From NCBI RefSeq assembly GCF_946998875.1, contig NZ_CAMQAY010000010.1:1-44537 (forward strand): a stretch of 44,537 nucleotides of DNA. The letters run 5' to 3'. The notes beneath the pieces are model-generated. The model made no database searches, was not told the origin of the DNA, and saw only the letters and a program-made list of their open reading frames with translations. Position 1 is the stretch's first letter. Each line of letters begins with the position of its first letter. Made by a program: the position numbers and the translations under genes. Origin of the DNA: an uncultured Peptoniphilus sp. (GTDB lineage: Bacteria; Bacillota; Clostridia; Tissierellales; Peptoniphilaceae). Shown piece by piece: positions 7,564 through 16,084 of this stretch.

Positions 7564-8808
7564 TTATTTTCCAATCATTTCTCTTAAAATTACTTCGTCT
7601 GTTTCTCTCATGCCTTCCATGGCTATGTGACCAACAGTTTTTATCATCTCGTCAACATCGCCCTTTACTATGCCATCTCCTGGCTTAAAGGAGTTGCCTT
7701 CCTTGGCTTGTCTGTAGGCAAGAAGAGACATCTTTAGGCTGGATGCAATTTTTATGGCACAAGACTCCTTGGCACCGTCGCAAATAATTCCCGAATTCGT
7801 AGCAAGGGCATTTGTTAAAATTTCTTTTATGAGATCCCTATCTTCATCCTTCATAAAGGCTATGCCACATACAGAAGCTGCCGCTGCAGATACCACTCCG
7901 CAGTAGGCAGAAAGTTCGCCTATGCCCTCTTTTATGTAAAGGCCAATTAAATTTGCAAAAATTAGAGACCTATATAACTTGTCCTTGTCAATGTCATGGT
8001 CCTTAGCGTAAATAATTATTGGAACAGAAACTGTTATGCCCTGGTTGCCAGATCCCGAATTTATGACTACAGGTTTTTCACAGCCTGACATACGAGCGTC
8101 AGAACCTGCTGCAGCATAGGCAACTAATTTATCCTTACAATTATTTTCTGCATCTTCCAAGACCATTTTGCCAATATTTGCGCCCCAGGGGTTTTCAATG
8201 CCCTCTTTGGCTATGGCATAATTGTAGTGGATTTCTTTATCCAAGACATCTATTATACTGACATAATTTCCATTTTTTGCAAAATCATAAATTTTATCAA
8301 AGGACAAGTCAATTTTATTTTCTTCAACTTCCTCTTGGTCCTTATTTTCCAAGAGTACCTTATCATTTAGGCTCTCGTAAATAATATTTGTGTGATAATC
8401 CTTTATAATTACGCGAGACTTTTTGTCAGCCTTCTCCATAATTATATCTATGTAAAGTCCCTTAATTTCGTGAACAAGTTCTATGTCAACGAGACCCTTT
8501 TCTATTAAATCATCTAAGCTTTCTAGCTTAGATTTATCAGCGCCTGATAAAACTTCAAGCTTCTTAGTATAGTCGCCAAGAAAAGCTCCAGCAGCAAGAG
8601 AAATTTCTATTCCCTTTCTTCCATCAGTGCCTGGCACCTTGACGCTATTTACATTTTTAATAATATTGCCCGATAACTTAGCTTTTATTTTTTCAGGATC
8701 CTCTCCCAAAAGAAATCTTGCGCGGCTGGCACCATATGCTAAAGCTATGGGCTCGGTACAGCCGAAGGCAGGCACCATTTTCTCTCTCAAAAATTTATTG
8801 TAATCCAT
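7564..8808 (-). CDS. L-cysteine desulfidase / serine dehydratase-alpha family enzyme (UPF0597, CyuA-like)
   Basis: Members of this [4Fe-4S] enzyme family release sulfide and ammonia from L-cysteine, giving pyruvate. Family signatures are seen in order: AFGCTEPIALAY near the N-terminus, VPGTDGRKGIE, SGSGNQGITVSVPI, and Cys-rich helices (SAYCGVVSAAAASVCG, ICDGAKESCAIK) that supply the cluster ligands. Length 414 aa is typical. ATG at 8808 with GAGGGG upstream. It forms a monocistronic unit with a TATAAT box about 35 bp before the start. A 12-bp dyad GATAACCTTATC (8857-8868) lies near its -35 region and could be an operator. Cysteine breakdown fits an amino-acid-fermenting anaerobe. L-serine cannot be excluded as substrate. 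Confidence 0.88.
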   Translation of the reverse strand: MDYNKFLREKMVPAFGCTEPIALAYGASRARFLLGEDPEKIKAKLSGNIIKNVNSVKVPGTDGRKGIEISLAAGAFLGDYTKKLEVLSGADKSKLESLDDLIEKGLVDIELVHEIKGLYIDIIMEKADKKSRVIIKDYHTNIIYESLNDKVLLENKDQEEVEENKIDLSFDKIYDFAKNGNYVSIIDVLDKEIHYNYAIAKEGIENPWGANIGKMVLEDAENNCKDKLVAYAAAGSDARMSGCEKPVVINSGSGNQGITVSVPIIIYAKDHDIDKDKLYRSLIFANLIGLYIKEGIGELSAYCGVVSAAAASVCGIAFMKDEDRDLIKEILTNALATNSGIICDGAKESCAIKIASSLKMSLLAYRQAKEGNSFKPGDGIVKGDVDEMIKTVGHIAMEGMRETDEVILREMIGK

Positions 8809-8918
8809 AAAATCCCCTCATAATTTATTTTTACCAGATATATTATAACAAAAAATGATAACCTTATCCTAATAGTATTTTTAAAACTCATTTTTTAAAA
8901 TTTTTTACAATTAAAATA

Positions 8919-8952
8919 GGTAACTTATTGTTGCAAACAAAAATAAGTTACC
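8919..8952. promoter_or_regulatory. Perfect 11-bp inverted repeat upstream of the response regulator
   Basis: GGTAACTTATT (8919-8929) and AATAAGTTACC (8942-8952) are perfect inverted copies with a 12-bp gap. The dyad lies in a divergent intergenic region and so is not a gene-end terminator. It sits just upstream of the response-regulator promoter: TTTGGA 8961-8966, 17-bp spacer, TATAAT 8984-8989. An activator or autoregulatory site is the simplest reading. Confidence 0.6.
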
Positions 8953-8960
8953 ATAATATT

Positions 8961-8989
8961 TTTGGATTTTTAAATTAATAATATATAAT
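8961..8989 (+). promoter_or_regulatory. Promoter of the two-component system
   Basis: TTTGGA (8961-8966) and TATAAT (8984-8989) with a 17-bp spacer, 30 bp ahead of the response-regulator ATG, which has AAAGGAGAT upstream. Confidence 0.55.
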
Positions 8990-9019
8990 AAAATTAAAGA
9001 TAAGAATAAAGGAGATAAT

Positions 9020-9715
9020 ATGTTAAAAATACTCTTGTTAGAAGATGACAATACCATATCTTTTGCTATAAAAAAATATCTTGAAAAATTTAAATATTCC
9101 GTAAAAATTTTTAAAACTATTTCTGCCACTGAAGGTCTTTCTTTAAATGAATTTGATTTAATTATTTTAGATGTAAATCTACCTGACGGAAATGGATTTG
9201 ATTACTTGAACTATGTAAGAAGTTTTTCAAAAATTTCTATTATAATGCTAACCGTTAAAAACGATGAAAAATATATTCTAAAAGGATTTTCAGAAGGTGC
9301 AGATGAATACATATCAAAACCTTTTTCTCTTCCTGTTTTGAAAGCTCGAATTGAAAATGTTTTGAAAAGGACTGGGCATAAAACAGAAATTATTTTTAAA
9401 GACCTGACTTTAAATGATGATATTAAGTCTGCAGAATTAAGCGGCAAAAATTTGGATTTAAATATAAAAGAATATGCCCTTTTAAAGCTTTTTATCGCAC
9501 ACAAAAATGAAAATTTGCCAAGAGACTTTATTTTAGATAACATTTGGCAAAATGATTTTTATGAAATAAATGATAATACTCTTTCTGTAACAATTAAAAG
9601 GCTTAGAAAAAAACTGGGTCCTGATTATGAAAAATACCTTAAAACTATAAGAGGGTTTGGCTATAAGTGGTCGGCACTGGATATTGAAGAAAGAGAAAAA
9701 AATGAAAAATTATAA
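9020..9715 (+). CDS. OmpR-family response regulator (BceR-like)
   Basis: Receiver domain in residues 1-115: acidic EDD near the N-terminus, phospho-acceptor Asp51 (IILDVNLPDG), the switch Thr in IIMLTV and the conserved Lys in ISKPF. A C-terminal winged-helix output domain (residues about 125-222, ending TIRGFGYKW) follows. The next gene is the histidine kinase, overlapping by 14 bp. The ABC transporter genes follow, as in BceRS-BceAB peptide-antibiotic sensing/detoxification modules. That role is inferred from context. Confidence 0.92.
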   Translation: MLKILLLEDDNTISFAIKKYLEKFKYSVKIFKTISATEGLSLNEFDLIILDVNLPDGNGFDYLNYVRSFSKISIIMLTVKNDEKYILKGFSEGADEYISKPFSLPVLKARIENVLKRTGHKTEIIFKDLTLNDDIKSAELSGKNLDLNIKEYALLKLFIAHKNENLPRDFILDNIWQNDFYEINDNTLSVTIKRLRKKLGPDYEKYLKTIRGFGYKWSALDIEEREKNEKL

Positions 9716-10676
9716 AAAATACTTATTTATTATTGCTTTTAATATTATTTTATCAATGCTGATAGTTTATATTAGTCCACGATTTGACATGATCACTCTT
9801 TTTTATTTCATATTTTTGAATATCTTCATTTTTGCCTTTCTATTTTTATTTGAAAGAAATAAAAATATGAAAATAAATGATCAAATTGACGAAATTATAA
9901 ATTTAATTCACTCTTTAAATCCAAACAAGGAAGTTTATAAAAAAAATGATGGTGAATTTGGAAAACTTAAAGATGAAATTACAAAAATTATTTTAGAAAA
10001 TAAAAATATAATTGAAAATTCAAAAGAGAAGCAAAAGGTTTTAAGAGATTACTCAGAAGATCTTGCCCATCAAATAAAAACTCCCTTAACAGGTATTCTG
10101 TTGATGTTGGATTTAATTGAAGAAGACAAAGAAAATATAGATGAATATATTTTGTTAATAAGAAATAATATAAATCGGCTTGAAAATTTGACAGACATCC
10201 TTTTAAAACTGGCTTCCCTTGATTCTGATATAACAAAATTTAATTTAGAGTATTTAAATGTCTTGGAATTGCTAAAAAGTGTAAAAGAGGATTTGGATTC
10301 TTACTTTGGTCTAAAGAATTATGAAATTAAAATTTTTGGTGATGATTTTATTTTAAATTGCGATAAAAAATGGACCCATGAGGCAATTTTAAATATCTGC
10401 AAAAATGCAATTGAAGCAAGTCCAGAGAATAATATAGAAATTATACTTAGAGAAAGTAATGTCTTTAAAAGCATCCTTGTCAAAGATTTCTCATCAGGTA
10501 TGAGTAAGGATGCTTTAAAAAAAGCTATGCAGAGATTTTATAAATCTGATCCAAACAGTCAAGGCTATGGCATTGGACTTCCCATGGCAAAAACTATTTT
10601 AAATAAAGAAAATGGCGACTTAATTTATAATCGCGAAAAAAATTATAATACCTTCGAGATGAGATTTTATAAATAA
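9702..10676 (+). CDS. Intramembrane-sensing histidine kinase (BceS-like)
   Basis: Two N-terminal membrane helices (about 5-23 and 30-48) are joined by only a few residues (SPRFDMI), so there is no real extracellular sensor. This is the layout of kinases that take their signal from a partner ABC transporter. The phospho-acceptor is His123 in DLAHQIKTPL. The N box (ILNICKNAIEASP), a DFSSGMS region and the GYGIGLPMAKTIL G2 box form the ATPase domain. The start is the ATG at 9702, inside the end of the response-regulator gene. Its Shine-Dalgarno is weak (GAAAGAGA), so translation is probably coupled. 324 aa is close to BceS-type kinases. Confidence 0.9.
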   Translation: MKNYKKYLFIIAFNIILSMLIVYISPRFDMITLFYFIFLNIFIFAFLFLFERNKNMKINDQIDEIINLIHSLNPNKEVYKKNDGEFGKLKDEITKIILENKNIIENSKEKQKVLRDYSEDLAHQIKTPLTGILLMLDLIEEDKENIDEYILLIRNNINRLENLTDILLKLASLDSDITKFNLEYLNVLELLKSVKEDLDSYFGLKNYEIKIFGDDFILNCDKKWTHEAILNICKNAIEASPENNIEIILRESNVFKSILVKDFSSGMSKDALKKAMQRFYKSDPNSQGYGIGLPMAKTILNKENGDLIYNREKNYNTFEMRFYK

Positions 10677-10699
10677 CTATATAATTCTTCATTATATGT

Positions 10700-10749
10700 G
10701 TCACTGACTAGTCACTTTATTTTGTTAATATGAGGAAAAGGAGGCAAAT
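10700..10749 (+). promoter_or_regulatory. Candidate operator and ribosome site before the ABC transporter
   Basis: The 73-bp gap between kinase and transporter genes contains the palindrome TGACTAGTCA (10705-10714), with GTCACT repeated at 10700-10705 and 10711-10716. An AT-rich stretch and AAAGGAGGC before the ATG at 10750 follow. In BceRS-type systems the transporter has its own regulator-dependent promoter, and this dyad is the best candidate site. Confidence 0.45.
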
Positions 10750-11430
10750 ATGTTTATTTTACAGACAAATAATTTGACAAAAGTTTACGATGCTGAAGTC
10801 AAAGTAGAAGCACTAGTTGATGTAAATTTTAATCTTTCTAAAGGTGATTTAGTTGCTATAATCGGAGACAGTGGCTCTGGAAAATCAACTTTCCTGCACC
10901 TTCTTGCTGGTGTTGACAAGCCAAGTAGTGGAGATATTTTTATTGAAGATAAAAATATTACTAAACTTAATAAGGAAGATCTTACAATTTTTAGAAGGCG
11001 AAATATTGGAGTTATTTATCAATTTTTTAACTTAATTCCAAATATTAATGTTAAAAAAAATATTTTATTGCCAATACTTTTAGACGACAAAAAAGTTGAC
11101 CAAGAATATTTTGATGAAATTCTTTCGATTCTCGGGATAAAGGATAAGTTAAATAGATTTCCAAAAGAACTATCTGGCGGCGAACAGCAAAGAGTTGCCA
11201 TAGCAAGAAGTCTTATAACAAGACCTGCCATAGTTTTAGCTGACGAGCCTACAGGAAATTTAGATAGAAAAAATTCTGAGGATATAATTTCCCTTTTTAA
11301 ACTAGTGAATCAAAGGCTTAATTCCACTATCATGATAATAACTCATGATGAGAAAGTTGCAAATGCCTGTAACAATGTTTATAAAATGGTTGACGGAAGA
11401 TTGTCTTTGTTGGAAGAAGGCTTGCAATGA
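10750..11430 (+). CDS. ABC transporter ATP-binding protein (MacB/BceA type)
   Basis: A 226-residue ATPase of the LolD/MacB/BceA group: Walker A GDSGSGKST (about 39-47), Q-loop (YQFFNLIPN), signature LSGGEQQRVAIARSL, Walker B IVLADEPTGNLD, and the switch His in IITHDE. It overlaps the permease start by 4 bp (ATGA), indicating coupled translation. With the adjacent two-component system it probably forms a sense-and-remove module for a membrane-active peptide or a cell-wall intermediate complex. The substrate is not deducible. Confidence 0.92.
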   Translation: MFILQTNNLTKVYDAEVKVEALVDVNFNLSKGDLVAIIGDSGSGKSTFLHLLAGVDKPSSGDIFIEDKNITKLNKEDLTIFRRRNIGVIYQFFNLIPNINVKKNILLPILLDDKKVDQEYFDEILSILGIKDKLNRFPKELSGGEQQRVAIARSLITRPAIVLADEPTGNLDRKNSEDIISLFKLVNQRLNSTIMIITHDEKVANACNNVYKMVDGRLSLLEEGLQ

Positions 11431-13919
11431 AAATTATAAGTGAACTTGCAAATTCATCCATCAAAAACAATAAAAAAGATACTTTTGCCACAAGAGTTTC
11501 TATATTGCTTGCAGTAATTTTACTTGGAACCATTGTATTTATTTTAAGCGACTTGCGACAATCAAAAATTAAATACTTAAAAAACACAGTTGGAGATTAT
11601 GAAGTTTCTCTTTCAGAAATCGACAAACAAACCTACGATCTATTAGAAAAAAATAAGGATATTGAAAAAGTCCATTATGATAAAATAATTTCAACTGATA
11701 TAGGTCTTATTATCTATGAGAAATCAAAATATTTTCTTGAAAATATAGACACTCACTTAATAGATGGAAGAAATCCAAAAAATTCAAAAGAAATAGTTGT
11801 TACAAAACAATTCCTAAATAAAAACAGAAATTATAAAATTGCTTCAAACATTAAAATTAATGAGAAAAATTATAAAATTGTTGGTGTTTACGAAGATTTT
11901 TCCTTTTCTTTTGAAGATCCAGTTGCTTTTTCTTATTTTGATGATAGTATAGGTCTCGATTTTAAAAAGGGTGAAAGCTATTTTGCCTATATCTGGTACA
12001 AAAATCCAAGAGATACTTACACCAATACCAGAAAAATTCTAAAAGAGTTAAATATTAATGAAAAGAAAGCCCTAGACAAGGGTCAACTTTTTTACAACGC
12101 ATCTCTTTTGGAGTCAAAGATGATATTTCCAAAGGGAATTATCCCACCAAAAAGAGTTGTAAATTCATTTATTGAATCTTTTGGACTATTCTTTATCCTA
12201 ATTCTTCTCTTTGCAGTTATGATTTATGGCTCCTTTAATGTTTACAATAATAGAGATATAAAAGAGCTTGCTCTCTTAAAATCTTCAGGCATGACAGAAA
12301 AACAAACCAAAAAACTTGTGAAGCTAAAGGCTTTTAAAATTTCATTTTTCCCCATTTTAATTGGAACTCTTTTGTCTTACTTAACTGCTATTTTTTTGAC
12401 ATATCTCATGTATATTAACAACCGCATAAGTTATAAAAATATGTCAAAATTTTTAAGTGATAATTTAGAAATGCATGGTTTTAAATTCTATACTCCAGAT
12501 ATTAAATCAATCTTTATAATTTTATTTTTCTCACTACTAATGGTATATATCTCTGCCGTTGTGCCTGCTAGAAAAAGTTCAAAAATAAATATAGTTGAAG
12601 GTTTAAATGGATTAGATCCTAAAAAGAAAAAACAAGGCAAATCAAAAATTAAAGGCAGCATAGAAAAAACTCTCGCAAAGGATTATTTTAAAACTTACAA
12701 AAATACTTATAAAGTGATTTCAATTGCCATTTTGTTATCTGCTATTGCTATGAATGTTCTTTTAGTATCTGTTTCTTATAGAAACATGAACGCAAAATAT
12801 AATAAATTTGATGACCCTTATAATTTTGAAGCTTATCTTTTTTCTGATTCAAGATTAAATAAAAATATGGTTGATGATCTGAAAAATATAAATTTTGTAG
12901 ATGAAATTCACATTTTTGAAGAAAAAGATTTTAAGTTCTATAAATCCGATAATAAAAATTTCTTATCACATAAATTTGAAAATGATTTAGAAAATAAAAG
13001 TCAGTCAGAAGATTATTTTGTTAGCATACTTGCTCTTTCAAAGGAGGATTTTAACAAAATTAAAAAGGAAAATAATTTGACAGAAGAAAGTAACTTTCTT
13101 TTGTTAAACAAAACACCAAAAAATAATTTTACTCCCTATAAATTTAGAAAATATATTCCTTTAACTGACTCAAAAAATAATACTATAAATCTGAGATATT
13201 ATGATGGTGGAAAAATTATTAATATTAATAATTTAGCTAATATAAAAAAATTTCCTTACAATTTAGAAGAACATCTAGGACTTGGAATTTATATTATCAC
13301 AAATGAAAATTCTTTTGATGAGTTTATAAAAAAATATGGGAACGACCCAGCTAATCCTGCAAATAAATTTATTGTAAAAATAAAAGCAAAGAAAAATTTA
13401 AAAGATGTTTCTGAAGATGCAATAAAAATAATCACATCATATTTTCAAAAATCAGATTATTCAATCTTTTCTGACATCACAAGAAAAGCTATAGACTCTG
13501 AGCAAAGCCGAAATGAAAATCTATTAAGTTTTGGAATTCAAATAATATTCTTAATTATTGCCCTATCCAACGCCTATAATTCTTTTCATGGAAATTTGCG
13601 AGCGAGAAAAAAAGAATTTAATCTTCTTTCCACTGCAGGTATGACTGATTCGCAAATTAGAAAAATGATAAATAATGAGCTAAAATTTTTAATTACAAGA
13701 ATTCTTGCTATTTATGCATTTGTATTTGCCTTATCAGTTTTTGCAAGAGCAAAAAGAAGTCCTTATGAAGTAAATTTTGCTATTAGAGAAATTTTAATTA
13801 ATATAAATTATCTGCCTTTGTTATTTATTTTTATTGTAACAATAATTGGTTTACTCTTAGCACAAAAAAGTGGCATGAGAGAGCTATCTCGTGATAACAT
13901 AATCGATAATTTAAAATAA
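11427..13919 (+). CDS. ABC transporter permease with two FtsX domains and two large external domains
   Basis: 830 residues with about eight predicted membrane helices: TM1 near 20-42, an external domain of about 210 residues, three helices between about 245 and 395, then the same pattern again (TM5 near 435-455, second external domain of about 235 residues, TM6-8 near 700-825). Each half ends in an FtsX-like three-helix bundle, e.g. LKSSGMTEKQ and LSTAGMTDSQ in equivalent cytoplasmic loops. BceB proteins have about 650 residues, ten helices and a single large external loop, so this is related in role but different in architecture, nearer to duplicated MacB/ADOP-type permeases. It is the partner of the overlapping ATPase and ends at a terminator. 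Confidence 0.88.
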   Translation: MKIISELANSSIKNNKKDTFATRVSILLAVILLGTIVFILSDLRQSKIKYLKNTVGDYEVSLSEIDKQTYDLLEKNKDIEKVHYDKIISTDIGLIIYEKSKYFLENIDTHLIDGRNPKNSKEIVVTKQFLNKNRNYKIASNIKINEKNYKIVGVYEDFSFSFEDPVAFSYFDDSIGLDFKKGESYFAYIWYKNPRDTYTNTRKILKELNINEKKALDKGQLFYNASLLESKMIFPKGIIPPKRVVNSFIESFGLFFILILLFAVMIYGSFNVYNNRDIKELALLKSSGMTEKQTKKLVKLKAFKISFFPILIGTLLSYLTAIFLTYLMYINNRISYKNMSKFLSDNLEMHGFKFYTPDIKSIFIILFFSLLMVYISAVVPARKSSKINIVEGLNGLDPKKKKQGKSKIKGSIEKTLAKDYFKTYKNTYKVISIAILLSAIAMNVLLVSVSYRNMNAKYNKFDDPYNFEAYLFSDSRLNKNMVDDLKNINFVDEIHIFEEKDFKFYKSDNKNFLSHKFENDLENKSQSEDYFVSILALSKEDFNKIKKENNLTEESNFLLLNKTPKNNFTPYKFRKYIPLTDSKNNTINLRYYDGGKIININNLANIKKFPYNLEEHLGLGIYIITNENSFDEFIKKYGNDPANPANKFIVKIKAKKNLKDVSEDAIKIITSYFQKSDYSIFSDITRKAIDSEQSRNENLLSFGIQIIFLIIALSNAYNSFHGNLRARKKEFNLLSTAGMTDSQIRKMINNELKFLITRILAIYAFVFALSVFARAKRSPYEVNFAIREILININYLPLLFIFIVTIIGLLLAQKSGMRELSRDNIIDNLK

Positions 13920-13930
13920 ATTAAATTTAA

Positions 13931-13972
13931 AGGAGACCTGGTCTATTTGGCTTTGGTCTCCTTCTTCTTTTC
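13931..13972. terminator. Bidirectional terminator between permease and glpK
   Basis: Perfect stem AGGAGACC/GGTCTCCT (13931-13938 with 13955-13962), T-rich on both sides when read outward. It lies between convergent genes. Confidence 0.85.
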
Positions 13973-13975
13973 TAT

Positions 13976-15463
13976 TTAATTTGCCCAATTCATGGAATAT
14001 TTTATGGCTTCGTGCCATCTTTTCATCTTTTTATCTCTATCTTCATCTTCCATTTTTGGCTCGAAATATTTTTCTACTTCATTAAATTCTTTTATTTCAT
14101 CAATATTTTTCCAGAATCCAACTGCAAGTCCTGCCATATAACAAGCTCCAAGTGCTGTAAGTTCCACTACCTTTGGTCTTGTGACTTCAACTCCAAGAAT
14201 GTTTGATAAAAATTGCATCAAGAAATTATTTTTGCTGACGCCACCATCCACCTTTAGTGATTTTATTTTTGTCTTTGAATCTTCTTGCATGGCTTCCACT
14301 ACATCGCAGCTTAAATATGCAATTGACTCCAAGGCTGCCCTTATTATGTGATATTTATTGACTGAACCTGTAAGTCCTACTATAGATCCCCTGGCGTATT
14401 GGTCCCAATAGGGCGCACCCAAACCTGTAAATGCTGGTATAAAGTAGCAGTCATTGGTGTCTTTTACTTTGCTCGCCATGTATTCTGAGTCATCTGCTTG
14501 GTCAAGTATTCTTAAGTTGTCCCTCAAGAAATTAATGCAAGACCCTGCTTCAAAAATTGAGCCTTCAAGAGCATATTTAACTTCGCCATTTATGGACCAG
14601 GCAATAGTTGATACAAGTCCATTTTGTGACCTTATAAGCTCGTCGCCAGTATTCATGAGTATAAAGGCACCCGTGCCAAAAGTGGACTTAGCCATTCCCT
14701 TTTCAAAGGAGGCTGTGCCAAAAAGTGATGACTGTTGGTCTCCTATTGCCGCTGCAATTGGTATCTCGCAGCCTAAATATTTTGATTTGCACTTGCCATA
14801 AACCTCGCTTGAATTTTTTATTTCTGGCAGCATGGACTTTGGTATGTCAAAAATTTCTAATAGTTCGTCGTCCCACTTCTTTTCTTTTATGTTAAACAAC
14901 ATGGTTCTTGACGCATTTGTGTAGTCAGTTATGTGAACTTCGCCGTCTGTGAGTTTATAGATGAGATAAGTCTCTACGGTCCCGAACAATAGTTCTCCTC
15001 TATCAGCCATTTCTCTTGCGCTTTCTACATTTTCAAGAATCCATCTGATTTTTGTGGCAGAAAAATAGGGGTCTATTACAAGACCTGTCTTTTCTTTTAT
15101 TTTCTCTTCAAGACCATTTTCTTTTAACTCTTCGCAATATTTTGAAGTCCTCTTACATTGCCATACTATGGCGTTATAAACTGGCTCCATAGTTTTTTTG
15201 TTCCAGACAATTGTCGTCTCTCTTTGGTTTGTTATGCCTATTGCAGCAATATCCTTTGGGTCAATTCCCTTACGAGACATAGCTTCCACTGCAGTACCAA
15301 TTTGCTTTGACCAAAGGTCTTCTGCTTCTTCTTCCACATAGCCAGGCTTTGGAAAGTGTTTAATTAATTCCTTTTGTGCAACTGATACTGGATTTCCTTT
15401 TTTATCAAAAATTATAGTTCTTGCAGATGTTGTACCTGCATCAAATGCCATTATGTATTTCAT
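13976..15463 (-). CDS. glpK: Glycerol kinase
   Basis: FGGY-family kinase that phosphorylates glycerol to sn-glycerol 3-phosphate. The N-terminus has the phosphate loop AFDAGTTSARTIIFD; NQRETTIVW, the glycerol-binding region around the SRTMLFNI segment, GDQQSSLFG, STFGTGAF, and the late LKVDGGVSKNNFLMQF motif are all present. Length 495 aa is typical. Start at the ATG at 15463, with GGTGAT a few bases upstream. No glpF, glpD or glpO is adjacent, so it stands alone between the ABC module and a tRNA. The family assignment is unambiguous. Confidence 0.95.
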   Translation of the reverse strand: MKYIMAFDAGTTSARTIIFDKKGNPVSVAQKELIKHFPKPGYVEEEAEDLWSKQIGTAVEAMSRKGIDPKDIAAIGITNQRETTIVWNKKTMEPVYNAIVWQCKRTSKYCEELKENGLEEKIKEKTGLVIDPYFSATKIRWILENVESAREMADRGELLFGTVETYLIYKLTDGEVHITDYTNASRTMLFNIKEKKWDDELLEIFDIPKSMLPEIKNSSEVYGKCKSKYLGCEIPIAAAIGDQQSSLFGTASFEKGMAKSTFGTGAFILMNTGDELIRSQNGLVSTIAWSINGEVKYALEGSIFEAGSCINFLRDNLRILDQADDSEYMASKVKDTNDCYFIPAFTGLGAPYWDQYARGSIVGLTGSVNKYHIIRAALESIAYLSCDVVEAMQEDSKTKIKSLKVDGGVSKNNFLMQFLSNILGVEVTRPKVVELTALGACYMAGLAVGFWKNIDEIKEFNEVEKYFEPKMEDEDRDKKMKRWHEAIKYSMNWAN

Positions 15464-15509
15464 TTAATCACCATCCTTATTATACCATTAATGAGAGAGT
15501 TTTTTGCAA

Positions 15510-15538
15510 TTTAACTTTTTTCCAATAAGTGCTATAAT
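15510..15538 (+). promoter_or_regulatory. tRNA-Thr promoter
   Basis: TTTAAC (15510-15515), 17-bp spacer, TATAAT (15533-15538). The mature tRNA begins 13 bp further on. Confidence 0.6.
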
Positions 15539-15551
15539 TATTTTAATCTTT

Positions 15552-15627
15552 GCTGATATGGCTCAGTTGGTAGAGCAATTGATTCGTAATCAATAGGTCG
15601 GCGGTTCAAATCCGCCTATCAGCTCCA
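15552..15627 (+). tRNA. tRNA-Thr (anticodon CGU)
   Basis: A complete cloverleaf. The acceptor stem GCTGATA/TATCAGC pairs perfectly, the D arm is GCTC...GAGC, the anticodon stem is ATTGA/TCAAT with loop TTCGTAA (anticodon CGT, reading ACG), and the T arm is GGCGG TTCAAAT CCGCC. The discriminator is T, and CCA is encoded at 15625-15627. Confidence 0.97.
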
Positions 15628-15640
15628 TTTTATATGAGAA

Positions 15641-15669
15641 AAGCTGACTTGTAAAAGCCAGCTTTTTTT
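15641..15669. terminator. Terminator for tRNA-Thr, shared with the convergent gene
   Basis: A stem AAGCTG/CAGCTT, with extra imperfect pairs inside, is followed by seven T on the plus strand. It overlaps the last bases of the minus-strand gene ending at 15668 and may also terminate that transcript. Confidence 0.65.
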
Positions 15670-16084
15670 ATCTTCCATATTTTTCTATAATATTATCAAT
15701 CATCTTTGAATTTTTTGAACTGATATTGTAATAAATATTGTTTACTCTGATAGTAAGTCCAGTCTTTACAAAGGAAATCTTGTTTCCGCTTGTAAAGTAG
15801 ACATTTATATAGTTTGCAATCTCAGCATTTGTGTCCTTATTTGCTTGTTTTCCTCTCAAACCATTTAAATCTTTTACTATTTTATTTACAATTTTATCTT
15901 CCTTTATTGTCTTCATATTGTCTGTCTTAAATCCGATTATTTCAATATAATCTACATCTTTTGGATTGATATCAACTATTTTATTTCGCGATGAAACTAG
16001 ACTCACTCCAAAAAACATAATTACAACAAAAAATATGAAGAGAACAATTTTTGATTTATTTGATTTTCTTCCTTTTCTCGCCAT
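15668..16084 (-). CDS. Small membrane-anchored protein of unknown function
   Basis: 138 residues. A strongly basic N-terminus (MARKGRKSNKSK) and one hydrophobic segment (about 13-30) are followed by a soluble domain of about 105 residues, which should lie outside the cell. I do not recognise the soluble domain; it is rich in beta-prone Ile/Val/Tyr and ends in KYGR. Its ATG overlaps the stop codon of the PhzF-like gene (TAATG), so translation is probably coupled. It is the last gene of the parA-parB-phzF unit. A cell-envelope role is possible but nothing specific can be claimed. Confidence 0.75.
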   Translation of the reverse strand: MARKGRKSNKSKIVLFIFFVVIMFFGVSLVSSRNKIVDINPKDVDYIEIIGFKTDNMKTIKEDKIVNKIVKDLNGLRGKQANKDTNAEIANYINVYFTSGNKISFVKTGLTIRVNNIYYNISSKNSKMIDNIIEKYGR

